Source of the DNA: Haplosporangium gracile
Taxonomy: Eukaryota > Mortierellomycota > Mortierellomycetes > Mortierellales > Mortierellaceae
Length of the DNA: 47,897 bases
Direction: 5' to 3'
Assembly: GCA_015499985.1 (NCBI GenBank)
Contig: JAAAUF010000222.1
Location: 1-47,897 of the forward strand
Part shown: positions 22,055-32,054 of the stretch, one piece after another
How the letters are laid out: each line of letters opens with the position of its first letter
Numbering within the stretch: position 1 is the stretch's first letter
Notes under the pieces: model-generated
Databases searched by the model: none
Told to the model about the DNA's origin: nothing
Seen by the model: only the letters and a program-made list of their open reading frames with translations
Position numbers and translations under genes: made by a program

Positions 22055-22140
22055 GGTGTATATGTGTGTGTCGAAAGAGGGGGAGGTGTTAAGAAAAGAG
22101 AAATGGAGTGAAGTGATGAATGAATGGGTGAGAAAAAGAA

Positions 22141-22180
22141 GAAAAGAGAAAAGAGAAAAGAGAAAAGAGAAAAGAGAAAA
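22141..22180. repeat. (GAAAAGA)n tandem heptamer in the STI1 leader
   Basis: Five consecutive GAAAAGA-type heptamers about 90 bp upstream of the STI1 start. On the STI1 strand this is a TTTTCTC pyrimidine tract, common in fungal 5' UTRs. Confidence 0.85.
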
Positions 22181-22421
22181 AAAGAAAGAGATTCGCTTTG
22201 TAAGTATTATGTGTGTATGCCCTTTGTTCTGTCCGTTTTTTCCTCGCCCTCTTTTTGTGTTCTTTTGGAAAGTGCGAGAAGAAGAAGCGAGCAGAAGGAA
22301 TTGAACGCGAGAGCGGCTGGAATTGAGAGGATCATTCTACTCTCTGTATTTCCTCACCAACCCAATACTCGATTTGGATATTTATGGCAGGAAATAACGG
22401 ATCGCGTTCTACAAGTGCCTG

Positions 22422-22428
22422 TGACGTG
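22422..22428. promoter_or_regulatory. TGACGTG motif in the STI1/p24 divergent promoter
   Basis: TGACGTG is a core shared by bZIP sites of the CRE and unfolded-protein-response (UPRE) type. It lies 156 bp upstream of the p24 ATG and within the shared promoter. A UPR link would suit an ER-Golgi cargo receptor, but one 7-bp match is weak evidence. Confidence 0.3.
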
Positions 22429-22583
22429 TAAACGCAGCAGGCACTGAGGAAGGCCATGGGCTGAAGTCTGTGGCTGTCTCTCTCTCTCTCCCTTCGCGTT
22501 CATCATCATCAACCCTCTCTTCCTTTAGCTTCACATCAGCACACTCCACCACATCACCAACAACTAGCACATCAACAACAAGA

Positions 22584-23740
22584 ATGCCATCACCACTCTC
22601 GGCTGCTGCTTCCTTGGCCCTGATGGCCCTGGTCGCCCTCCTCTCTGTCTCGACCATCTCCCCCGCCGTTGTTGACGCGACCGCCCTCACCTACAACGTC
22701 GCCGCCCACGAGCGTGCCTGCTTCTACGCCTGGAACGATATCCCCAAGAAGAAGATCGCTTTCTACTTTGCCGTAAGGACATCCTCTTCTTACTTTTTTT
22801 TATTCTCACTCTTCATCGTCTTCTGCATCTCTATTGTACAGGACAACAAGTGGAGTCTCATCTTGTCACATCAGGAGAATCAAGCAAACGGGACAAACAC
22901 ACCCCTATTTTTAGTTTTTGTTCAACGGTCGTATCAGAGGGACTGAAAGGACACTGGACAACAACAACAACAACAACAACATCAACAACATCAACAACAT
23001 CAACATAACCAGCAAATCATAGCTACCAATACGCCCAACCAATCAACCGAGAAAAAAGAACAGGAACCATTTTCTTCCCCCAGTTTTGGATCCAAGGACG
23101 TAACAACCACAAGAGAATACAAAGTTCACAATAAACACGGCTTGGAAATAAAACCAGCATCAATACAGGTCAGCAGCAGCGTCCAGACCTCAAACATATC
23201 TAACGATGGCAACTAAACCTCCCTATCTTTCCAATGTTGATCCGACAATAGGTTCAATCGGGCGGATCGTTCGATATTGATGTAGATGTCAGGGACCCTA
23301 ACCAGAAGCAGCTCCTCTCGCTCGAGAAGGAGCGTCAGGGTGACTATGTCTTCACCGGCAACGAGGTCGGCGAGTACTCCTTCTGTTTCTCCAACGACAT
23401 GTCGACTTTCGCCGAGAAGGCCGTCGATTTCGAGATCTCGGTCGAGCACGAGAAGCGTGCTGCCCAGATGGAGGCGACCGATAAGGGTACTGGCCCCCAG
23501 GCCCACACTAACGCGATGGACGAGTCCCTTTTCCGTTTGAGTGGAGAGTTGAGCCAGATTGATCGTATGCAAAAGTACTTCAAGACGAGGGAGAACAGGA
23601 ACTTTGCGACTGTGATTTCGACCGAGAGCAGGATTTTCTGGTTCTCGTTGTCTGAGTCGGCTCTGATTGTTGTCATGTCGGCGATGCAGGTCTTTGTTGT
23701 CAGGACCTTCTTCTCCAGCGGAAAGCGATCCTACGTCTAA
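22584..23740 (+). CDS. p24 (emp24/gp25L/TMED) family cargo receptor
   Basis: Exons 22584-22772 and 23252-23740 encode 225 residues. A signal peptide (about 1-33) precedes a GOLD domain with two Cys (ERACFYAWNDI and EYSFCFSNDM), the family's disulphide pair. A luminal coiled coil follows, then a transmembrane segment (about 190-212) and a short tail with Phe-Phe and a terminal Val (FFSSGKRSYV). FF is the COPII-binding signal of p24 proteins, which cycle between ER and Golgi and load GPI-anchored and other cargo. The tail lacks a clear dilysine COPI signal. The subfamily looks like the Erp2/gamma group, but this is uncertain. The single intron is long (479 bp), holds a CAA-repeat array and an internal competing acceptor at 22840-22841. 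Confidence 0.92.
22958..23007. repeat. CAA/CATCAA repeat inside the p24 intron
   Basis: A run of CAA triplets followed by three CATCAACAA-type units within the 479-bp intron. It lies between the internal acceptor-like site and the acceptor that yields full-length protein. Confidence 0.85.
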
Positions 23741-25381
23741 CGTCGAGGGTTATTTTCGCAATAAGCATTATGGATTATAGGGACGCGGACAGGGAGAGAT
23801 GGAGGATAGGGTTTGCATTGGGGATATTACAAGTACAAGGACGATGGTGGTAGTGATAGAGTGGGTGACGACTTTCATCGGCACTGGTCATGTTGGACAA
23901 CCGAATGACAAGTACGAGTTTCGGCTTTGACAGGAGCACCCTCACGCAATTAGAACTAATCGTTATATCGAGCAATAATACAATGTCCTTTTGACACATC
24001 ATCTACAATCACCCCCTTTCTTTTATTCATATACTACATTGGGATATGAAATTGCAATCAAAACAAAGAGGTTCAGAGACGGCAATGTGCCACTAAAATA
24101 GTGGACTAGGAGAGAGCTCATTCTTTTCTTCAATAGCTCCTTCGAAACACACCGCACTCCCTCTCGTCATATAATCCTCTCAACTGCAAGTGAAGAGCGG
24201 NNNNNNNNNNNNNNNNNNNNNNNNNNNNNNNNTTTTTGTAAAGTTTTTATTGCTAAAGAGGACAAGAGGATCATCGGATAATTGTCTTTTCGTTGAAGGA
24301 ACGCAAAAAGACAACAGTGAGATAACGAAGCAGAAAGAAAGAAAAAAAAAAGAGATAAAAAATGAAGACAGCAACGATGGTTGTGCCATGTTGAAGTAAG
24401 AATCAGCAAGGGATATCCGCTGTTGATCTCCTATAGTCTTACCCCAACCACAGTCACCTTTCCGGCAAACCTCTGTGGTCCGCTGAGAAAAAGAGAGCTT
24501 GTGAGAAAATAGCTTAATCATAAGAGGAGCGCTGGGTCAGCGAGTAAAAGAATTTGTTGTGTGGCCTGAACAAGAACAAATAGGCGGCTTATCCAACGTT
24601 ACTTTGTCGAATAAAAGAAAGAATGTTAGAATGAAGTGTATGAGGGATACAAACTACACTATAACAAATCAACAAAATAAGAGCTATGGCAAAGTGTAGA
24701 AAAAGTGTGGAAAGAAGAGTAGGGAGCGGCGAGGCAAGGGTAAGTGAGACAAAGTGAATGTCTGGTTAAGCGTACTCGAGAGGCAATAGAGAAGGCTAGG
24801 CTGGGGCTGCGTGCAAAATATTCTTACACTATCGTATTTATACTCAACTTTCAATGTGGGGGCGCTTTATCGAGGAAGAAATTATCAACAAAAACAACGA
24901 TGCTGAAAAAACCTCGTCTACATTACTCACATAACTAATCTTACTGCTCTTGTGTCGTTTCGTGACCACAAATCGAGCATAACCCATGCAGCAGAAAAGA
25001 AGAACAAAAAAAATAATGGTAAGAAAACGTGAAAGTCATACTTGAAGAAGAGGTGGTAGGTGTTGAGAAAAGTCATGAAGGTCGCGAAAAAGGCATAAAG
25101 ATTGTAAAATGGGCTGAAAAAGGCATAAAAGGCAAACAAAAGAAAAATCACATGAGAGGAGCGAGAGGGAGAAGGTGTGAGGACGAGAGTGAGAGCAAGG
25201 TATGGGTGGCGTATAAGAAAGGTAGGGGAGGGAGAAGAAGAAAAGGGGTCGTAGGATCTAGGGGGTAGTGGTAGGTCTTTTTCCAAAGTAAGAGAGGGCT
25301 GCAGTGGCGGCGCGTAAAGTAACAGTAAATAATTAATGATCTTTTTGGTGGCGTCTTAGATTGGTGACGTTGCCACAACAA
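23741..25381. other. Intergenic stretch with assembly gap
   Basis: No gene is supported between the p24 stop and the candidate gene ending at 25382. The sequence is AT-rich with purine runs and includes 32 undetermined bases. Confidence 0.5.
24201..24232. other. Assembly gap (32 N)
   Basis: Thirty-two undetermined bases, directly followed by TTTTTG. An unresolved homopolymer or simple repeat is the likely cause. Confidence 0.99.
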
Positions 25382-26736
25382 TTAATGCCCAAGAAAAGAA
25401 AAAGGAAGCAATCTCCTACTGAAATGGCGTCTATCCGTAATACTTGTCTTTGCGGGTTCTACGTTCTCCTAAACCAGACACAAAAAATGATGTGGGACGA
25501 ATGGACATTTTCTGATCAGATCGATTTCTGTATTTAATTAAAAAAAATATAGACAAGGTTTTATTGGTGAGAAAGAAAAAGGGGAAGAGGGAGGCATACA
25601 TAACAGCAAAGATAGATTAGTCTCTCCACAACTACCTTCCCTTTCGCACAGCAAAACGAGGAAAGAAAGATAAAGTGATAACAAAGCACTCGTACCTGGA
25701 GGATGGGGGTACTGACACATTGGAAGAAACCACAACGCTCGTAATTCTGTCCGGTAAGGCTTTCGCCGGGCATCAATGAGTGTGTAGAAAAGCAACTTGT
25801 GTCCACCTTGACGCTTGGCGCTGTGCTGCAAAAAAAATGACACAAGACGTCTGTCGGTAGAATGCACTTGACGTCGATGTGTCGAAAATTACCGAATTAC
25901 TCGAAGTGCTGCCTGGACTGTCGGTATAAAAGTAGTCGCATCCAGTGTTCAGAGTAAAAGGAGAGGAGTTGTTGTGTTCCTGATACAAGTCGTGGGGGCG
26001 GGTTATTATGTTCCTGGTGTAGATCCAGCGTTATTGTGCTCGTAATAACGATCCTCTTTCAGAAATCCTCTTTTGATTTTATGCTCTGTAGGTGCTTGGC
26101 TTACCAAATAAGAAATCATGAATTGCAGCCTCTGGGATCCGTCCGCTGTTCGCGGATCAACTTTAATTTTTCTCCTGCAAATCAGAGAACGAGAGAATAA
26201 GAGAGAGAGAAATGTGTGTGTGTGTGTAGTGTGGTAGTGTGGCAGTGTGAGTGTGGTAATGTAAGTGCGGTAGTGTGAGTGTGCGCCTTGCATTTTATTG
26301 CTTGCCTGTCCAAGCCTCCCCAGCTTTCCAGCAGGCTTGCTTATCCTTGCCGTCCTCTACCTGATCAAGACTGATAATGAGTACAGTACGTTGATCACGC
26401 CCTGCATGCTCTCTGTCTTTCTTACTGTCCCCCCTTTTTTCCCTTGGTAACGAGAAGGCGAGAGAAAAAATAAAACGTATTAGCATATCTGGATTTCAAG
26501 CGTCCATTCACGTTAGAAACCGAACGACAAGGTATACAAACATTTCATTTCAAACAACGCCAACGCCCATTTGAATGATTATGTATTATATTTTCGCCGT
26601 CTCGTTTCAACAAAACAAGGGAGGGAACGAATTTTCTCACACCAGGGCTGTAGCTAATACAAAATGCCGCAATCTGGTTCGTTCGTACCTTCAATCCCCC
26701 TTCTACTCCTCGTCTGTCTGGTTCATGTAAGGGCAT
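25382..26736 (-). CDS. Possible multi-exon gene, unknown product
   Basis: Six minus-strand exons can be joined with canonical GT-AG introns and consistent phases: 26641-26736, 26361-26401, 26105-26174, 25901-26013, 25696-25825 and 25382-25468, giving 178 residues from ATG to TAA. Recognisable pieces are AAFCISYSPGGVINVLYSLS (a short hydrophobic segment), RKIKVDPRTADGSQRLQF, SFYSEHWMRLLLYRQSRQHF and QNYERCGFFQCVSTPILQ. I recognise no domain. Several exons have a second open frame, for example 25696-25825, so individual exons may be wrong. The splice chain is the main evidence; RNA data would settle it. Confidence 0.3.
26213..26282. repeat. GT-rich imperfect microsatellite
   Basis: A (GT)n run grades into imperfect GTGTGG/TAGTGT units. 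It lies in an intron of the candidate gene at 25.4-26.7 kb, just before a plausible acceptor on the minus strand. Confidence 0.8.
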
Positions 26737-26820
26737 ACAGGAAAACAAATTAAATCCGAAGGCAGCCCCTCCATTGTTCCTGCATGTAAAGTTGCTTGTT
26801 GCTGCTGTGTTTTATTGCGG

Positions 26821-28233
26821 TTATCGTTGGCCATTCCTTACGCCCGACTTCGTGATCGCTGTTGCTATCGTTGCTGTCGGCGTTGTCGACATCCTGTTGC
26901 TGTTGCTGTTGCTGTAGTTGCTGTGGGACGAACCGCCATCTCTAAACGGGCTGCTGCCCTCGCTGTTGCTGCTGTTGTCGATACTCCTTTGCTCCCCAAA
27001 TTTGGGTAGAACAAACGGCGACGACGACGACTCGGTCGAATAGGGTTCATAAGGGGGTGCAGAGGCCGAGAGTTCGGTCGCGGCTTGGTAATCCTGGTCC
27101 CGAAACGGGTTGGTGTCGTTTATGAGCTGGATCCTGATCTGGGAGATGTCGTCCTTCAGTAGACTTGTCCTCTGTGGTTCCTTTGTTGTTGGTGTTGCTG
27201 GTGCTTGTGGTGCTTGTGGTGGAGAGGGGTATGTGTGTGTATGTGAGTGAGACGAGTGTGAGGGAGCTGGAGGCGCGGATGGGAGGTGAAGTTTCTCATT
27301 ACTGGATAGAGAAGATAAGGAAGGGGGGCTGGGACCGGTGGTGTGTGTTGAGGATGAAGGCCCCCCAGTGCTGCTGTTGTAATGGGGTTCGTTCATGGGT
27401 ATCTCGAACTTGTAGGACGATTCCAAAAAGATATCATCGTATCTGCCCTCCCGCCGCTCTCCCTCACCGCTGCTACCACCACTGCTACCATCGTTTCTGG
27501 ACTGATGAAAGAAGTACTGCTGGTACTGTTGATGGTAATGTCGTTGAGCAGACTCGAAGAGAATCTGTTGGTTGTAGATAACCGTTGCTGGGTCAATCGC
27601 CTTGGGGCGCACAATCTCGACTCCCGCCAACGCATTATCACCACTGCTGCTGTCATCATCCAAAGACCCCAATTCTAAATTTCGACTTTTGTTGCTATGC
27701 GTTTTGTTTTTCCTGAAATCCGTGGCAGCTGCAAGAGTAGACCCAGAATTATTTGCAAGCCTTCTCAACTCGAACTCGACACGCCTCTCCTCCTCCTTCA
27801 AAATCCTCCTCTGCTCCGTCCCCAGCCGACTCGAACTAATCGCCTCAATAACGATCAAAATTGCAATCAGAAACGTCAGTCCCGAGAGCAACCTTTCCAC
27901 CAACACATTAATCAATCCATAACTGACCGTCGAAGTTACCCATAACAGGGTTAAAAGAGACGTCCCGAGATGTCGAACACTCCGGGTACAAGGGTTGGAT
28001 CGTGGGGAAGAGGTGGGCATGAGATAAGAGTTGGCTTTTCCCCAGAGACCGTAGGCGAAGATGATGACTGTGATGATTGAGGCAATGAGGGGGGCCATGT
28101 AAGCGATTTCGGTGACGTCTCCGTGGTTGTAGAGGTTGAGGTTGAAGAAGACTATTGTTACGATTAGGCAGAGGGATGAGAGACTGAGGATGAGGTACCA
28201 CAGACTGTGGAGTCTTTTTAGGACTAGGAACAT
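26821..28233 (-). CDS. Four-transmembrane MARVEL-like protein with long Ser/Pro-rich tail
   Basis: A single exon of 470 residues, unusual for this intron-rich window. Four hydrophobic helices lie at about 11-31, 46-66, 86-109 and 112-133. This is the layout of small MARVEL-type fungal plasma-membrane proteins, although no diagnostic motif confirms that family. The helices are followed by a basic/acidic amphipathic stretch (EQRRILKEEERRVEFELRRL) and about 300 disordered cytoplasmic residues rich in Ser, Pro, Thr, His and Gln. The tail contains SPFRDG and NPFRDQDYQ, short NPF/SPF-type sequences that in other proteins bind EH-domain endocytic adaptors. Function is unknown. The 5' flank is made of ATGA/GAAT repeats. 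Confidence 0.82.
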   Translation of the reverse strand: MFLVLKRLHSLWYLILSLSSLCLIVTIVFFNLNLYNHGDVTEIAYMAPLIASIITVIIFAYGLWGKANSYLMPTSSPRSNPCTRSVRHLGTSLLTLLWVTSTVSYGLINVLVERLLSGLTFLIAILIVIEAISSSRLGTEQRRILKEEERRVEFELRRLANNSGSTLAAATDFRKNKTHSNKSRNLELGSLDDDSSSGDNALAGVEIVRPKAIDPATVIYNQQILFESAQRHYHQQYQQYFFHQSRNDGSSGGSSGEGERREGRYDDIFLESSYKFEIPMNEPHYNSSTGGPSSSTHTTGPSPPSLSSLSSNEKLHLPSAPPAPSHSSHSHTHTYPSPPQAPQAPATPTTKEPQRTSLLKDDISQIRIQLINDTNPFRDQDYQAATELSASAPPYEPYSTESSSSPFVLPKFGEQRSIDNSSNSEGSSPFRDGGSSHSNYSNSNSNRMSTTPTATIATAITKSGVRNGQR

Positions 28234-28239
28234 TGTTGT

Positions 28240-28312
28240 AATGAATGGATGTGAATGAGTGAAAGGGGGAATGAATGAATGAGTGAGAATAAATGAATGG
28301 ATGAATGAATGT
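28240..28312. repeat. Imperfect GAAT/ATGA repeat upstream of the MARVEL-like gene
   Basis: Repeated GAATGAAT, GAGT and GGAT units occupy the immediate 5' flank of the MARVEL-like gene. This is low-complexity leader sequence. Confidence 0.75.
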
Positions 28313-28466
28313 GTTGTGTGTGAATGAGAAGAAGGGAGAGGATGTGGTAGAGAAGAGAATGAGGAAAAATGGAAACGAGGTGAATGAGAAAAGAGAAGAG
28401 AAAGTGCAGGGACAAGAGTCAGGACAAAAAAAGAGCGGGCAGTCGAATTTTTAAACTAATTGAAGT

Positions 28467-29044
28467 CTAAATGTATTTTGTATGCCTGGACGACCTGGAT
28501 TTGGGAAAAGGGCCATTGTGACTTGCGCCACCAAAAGAGCCGACTTTTTGTGCCACGTCCCCAGTGCTCATCGAACCTGGTGTTTTTACAAATAATAAAA
28601 CGACGGATGTTGTCCCTCCTGAGCTCACTCGCTCTTCTTTTTGGAGTAGTTGCCTTACTCATTGACGTCGTCATTCAGAGAAAAGAAGGCCGATTGAGAT
28701 CAAGGAGAGCTTCTATCTCTCATTGACTCATCACAAACTATGTGTAAAAAAAATCGACCACTTCACCGTTCTAAAATTCAGCGCGAGCTTTACCTTCTTT
28801 ATCAAAGGATCAAAAGAGGATCTCCCGTGCGCACAGACCAATGCAAGCACGGGAGGGTAGCATTCGCCTCCCTTTTTTACCTGTCCTTTTGGTGCGAACA
28901 TTCAAATGTCCCCTTTGTGCAACCTCGATCAAGCTCAAAAAAAATTTATTCAAGACCAGAAAAAAGTTGAATGAAAGCTTACTCGCGAAGATCACTAGAG
29001 GAGAGAAGGTCATGGAGTAACGCCATCTGGTTCTCGGCTGCAGC
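28467..29044 (-). CDS. Possible 3' part of an unrecognised spliced gene
   Basis: Minus-strand segments 28983-29044, 28881-28933 and 28467-28657 join in frame through GTAAGC and GTAAAA donors and end at a TAG. The first two give a helix-like AENQMALLHDLLSSSDLRD, then LIEVAQRGHLNVRTKRTG. The third segment (about 62 residues, Ser/Gly-rich, ending RSSRHTKYI) is less certain because another frame is also open there. No start exon was found. A fragment CPRACDHCR at about 29300, like the start of a fungal zinc cluster, lies upstream but cannot be joined. No family is recognised. Confidence 0.22.
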
Positions 29045-30763
29045 CTAGTAAGGTTTCAGTACATCCAGGGAAGAATAGCATCGATCCAGTTTTCGGGAAC
29101 GTGCTATCACCACCCCGTCCTCCTAATCGTATGGGCAGAAAGAGGAATAATAAAAATTAAGTTTTCGCCCCAGATTTCGGAATTTGGAAATATAGTAAAA
29201 AAAAAATGAGGGAGGAAAATGGACATTGAATTTCTCTTATTGCTGCATGGGCTACAAAAATAGCAAAATAGTAAACATATAACAGACAGCCCTTCATTGG
29301 CGACAGTGGTCACAGGCACGGGGACATGGGTTTTTTTGTGGTAGGTTATTGCTGTCGAACGACGTAGAGGAGGAGATGGCGGTTGATTTTATTGTCGTTG
29401 TTGGTGTATGTTGGATGAAGAGTAGGACTGATTTGAGTGGAGAATGAAGCTTGTTGTTGCGTGCATGGTGAATAGTCAAAAAAATTCGAATGAACGAAGT
29501 GAATGGAATGGAATATGGAAAAAAAAAAGAAATGAATGTCAATGACAGGAGTGAGAGATGAGTAAAAAAAAAAATGGATAACAAGGGCGGTTTAAGGGTG
29601 AGTGTTTATCTTCATGCGAAGAGATAACAAACAGTCAAAGGGAGGGGGGAAAGGAAAGGGAGCAGAAAAGGAAGCGACATTTTATATGTTGTGTATGTGT
29701 GTTTGTATGCATGTATATTGTAATGTGATTTTTTTTAGATCCATCCCTGACCAGGTACTTGGTAAAGGACAGACAGAGTAGACAATGCTGGACTTTTTGA
29801 TTGAGTGCGCCTTGTTGGACCACCACAATGTAAGGGATAGAGAGGAAGAGGAAGGGATGGCTGCGATAAAGTGTGTGAAAATGTATTTCAATTGTGTATC
29901 TGTGTTTGTGCATGCAAGAGTAATCAGACAGACAAACACAGATGCATAGGCAAACAATCAGACTGGCAGAAAAAAGGAAAGAGGGAGGGAGAAGGAGAGA
30001 GAAAGGATGTGGAATAGGCTACAAGAGAGGGTGAGAACAAAATAAAGGAGTACAGAATTGGATACTTAAATAACAAAGGAAAAAATCTAATGCAGTGCAA
30101 TGTAGTCAGATCAAAAAAAATTTAAAAAAACAAACAACATCGTCCAATGCCCACCCATTTTGAGCTCAACGTCGTGGGTCCTTATTATCCATCGGCACAA
30201 GGGCACAAGCACACACATCTAGCAATCTCTCCCCCCCTCATATTCGATTCAGTCGTCGTCCACTCCAAGGGACATGCATATCGATGGTTATGGTGGTCCA
30301 TAAGAGCCCCTTTGTCATGCCATCCACAGCTCTTTGTTTCTTATCCGCGCCCTCTTTCGTTTCTTTTTCCAGCATTTTTACTACTTTACGTCCATTGCTA
30401 ATAACCATTGCTAATACCTGATATTCGTTTTTCAGTTTTCCTGGACCACTTCAATGTCCCATCCCCTGCCCTAAAATCTTACTTGCTTTCTTTTGCTTTT
30501 CTACGCACGCCACCAAATTATTCAAGTTTATTTTTCCAACCTCTGCAGGATTCCCTTCGGGTTTAGGAGGAGTCTAGAAAGTTGCTGTCATGTTGCATTT
30601 TTGTTCGCTCCGCTTTCAACTTTTTCTTTGTTTGGTCATCTCTCTTCTGTCTTTTTTTCACTCGTCTGTCTCTGTCCTATTGACTTTTTTTTTTTTTTTT
30701 TTGGCATTCAAGCGCCCTTTCTTTCTTCGTTCTCTGATTCTTCTCGATCTTTGTCAATCATCC

Positions 30764-31031
30764 ATGGCGGGCATGGAGTGAGTACACAAACACAAACAAA
30801 CAAACAAACAAATGTATAAAAAAAACAACCAGTGCAATTCAATTCGCATTCAACCCAGTTCCTACTTTGTTCTTCTTCGTACACCCCTTTTCTCTAAAAA
30901 TCAGTCTCTGTTTGTGTTTGTTAAAAACTTTGCAAACCCGAGAAACAATGGGTTGGTTACTTGAAAGAGAAGACATTGAGGTTGAACACATATCCTTCAA
31001 TCTCATTTTGGAACCTGAAGAGAATGAATGA
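30764..31031 (+). CDS. Possible 46-residue small protein
   Basis: Exon 30764-30777 (ATG GCG GGC ATG GA) ends at a strong GTGAGT donor. A 127-bp intron ends in CAG at 30902-30904, and exon 30905-31031 continues in phase to TGA. The product begins MAGMDLCLCLLKTL and ends in the acidic HISFNLILEPEENE. The upstream DNA is pyrimidine-rich, as before other start codons here. It could be a conserved short protein, the first exons of a larger gene, or chance. Confidence 0.27.
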
Positions 31032-32054
31032 GAAAATCATTGCAAAGAACTTTCCGATGACGATAACAACCTCACTTATTTTTTGTTTTCCATACTCTCC
31101 TATGTGTGTGAGTAGTCAGAAAAGGCACCTCATTCAGATAGAGGACTCACTCAGAAACGAATATGCCTCAGAAATAACATGTTTTAGTGTGGAAACCCAA
31201 GAAGTGAGATTCCTCATCAAGCACAAGAAAGCGAAGGACGGCCGCAAAGGTGATGCGGGAGGTACCGCAGGGATGCAAAGTGCACTAAAGATGGTAATAC
31301 CAAGGCAGGATGGACAAAAACTTACTCAATCACCTCACTTCAGCTCCAGCCCCGGGTTGGCTCGAACCAGTAACGATCTTTCCCTTTGCTTGGTTGTATT
31401 GGCTCATTAACTATCCCCTAATCCGCTTTTTCGACTCCGCAATCAAGCTTTTTCTGAGATGTTTACTTCATCCCAGAAAAAGCCCTTTGTAAGTAAGCGT
31501 AGTTGGAGGTTCATTAGCCGTATAGAGGTGTGAATAGATAATGCTAGTATGAGTAATGCTCTCTGGCGAGTAGGAGGCAAGGTGCCAAGAAGGGAGAGGG
31601 AGCAAGGCTGTTGTGAGAGAAAGGCGGCAAGATATGGAAAGAGATCATGATTGGATGCGTACTGTTTTATTTCGAGCGTTGGCTGTAAGACGAACAAGAT
31701 TATGCAAATGAAAAGACTGCTGAATAGAGGAAGGAAAGGATATTGTTCAATACTGGAATAAATTTGTTTGCTGTAAAAGAGGGAGGAAAAGAACGAGCGA
31801 AACGAAAAGAACTTCAATGGCTTGTAATTTTCGCTTTTGTTTATGGCCAGGTAAGGAGTGGAGCACAGATAGCCGAGGAAAATGAAGGGGGACAAACCAG
31901 AACGAAGGCAATGAAGGAAATGAAGAGGTGGTCTCAAAAAGAAACCCCCCAATAAGCAAACCTATGCGCATTTTTTTGAATGATGACAAAGCCATCGGTA
32001 GATCCGTAAAAAAAAAGAGGAAGCTACCCACATTGTTGCCTAACCTGAACGCCT

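Larger units (their letters stand above)
28234..32054. other. 3.8-kb stretch with no firm gene, only small candidates
   Basis: No recognisable protein family is encoded here. Splice-consistent fragments on the minus strand (28467-29044) and plus strand (30764-31031) are listed separately with low confidence. A T18 run lies at about 30684-30701. The left part serves as promoter of the MARVEL-like gene. Confidence 0.45.

Noticed and set aside
22300..22500. Heat-shock element for STI1
   Set aside because: Isolated GAA and TTC triplets occur, but no alternating nGAAn array with correct spacing was found.
29294..29584. Minus-strand frame ending in CPRACDHCR-Q, like a Zn2Cys6 transcription factor
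   Set aside because: No in-frame ATG, a stop directly after the motif, and no following exon supplies the basic KxxCD half of the cluster.
31330..31410. tRNA-like segment on the minus strand containing GGTTCGAGCC
   Set aside because: It matches a Pol III B-box, but the flanking bases do not form a T-stem, no acceptor stem or D-arm pairs, and the A-box is poor.
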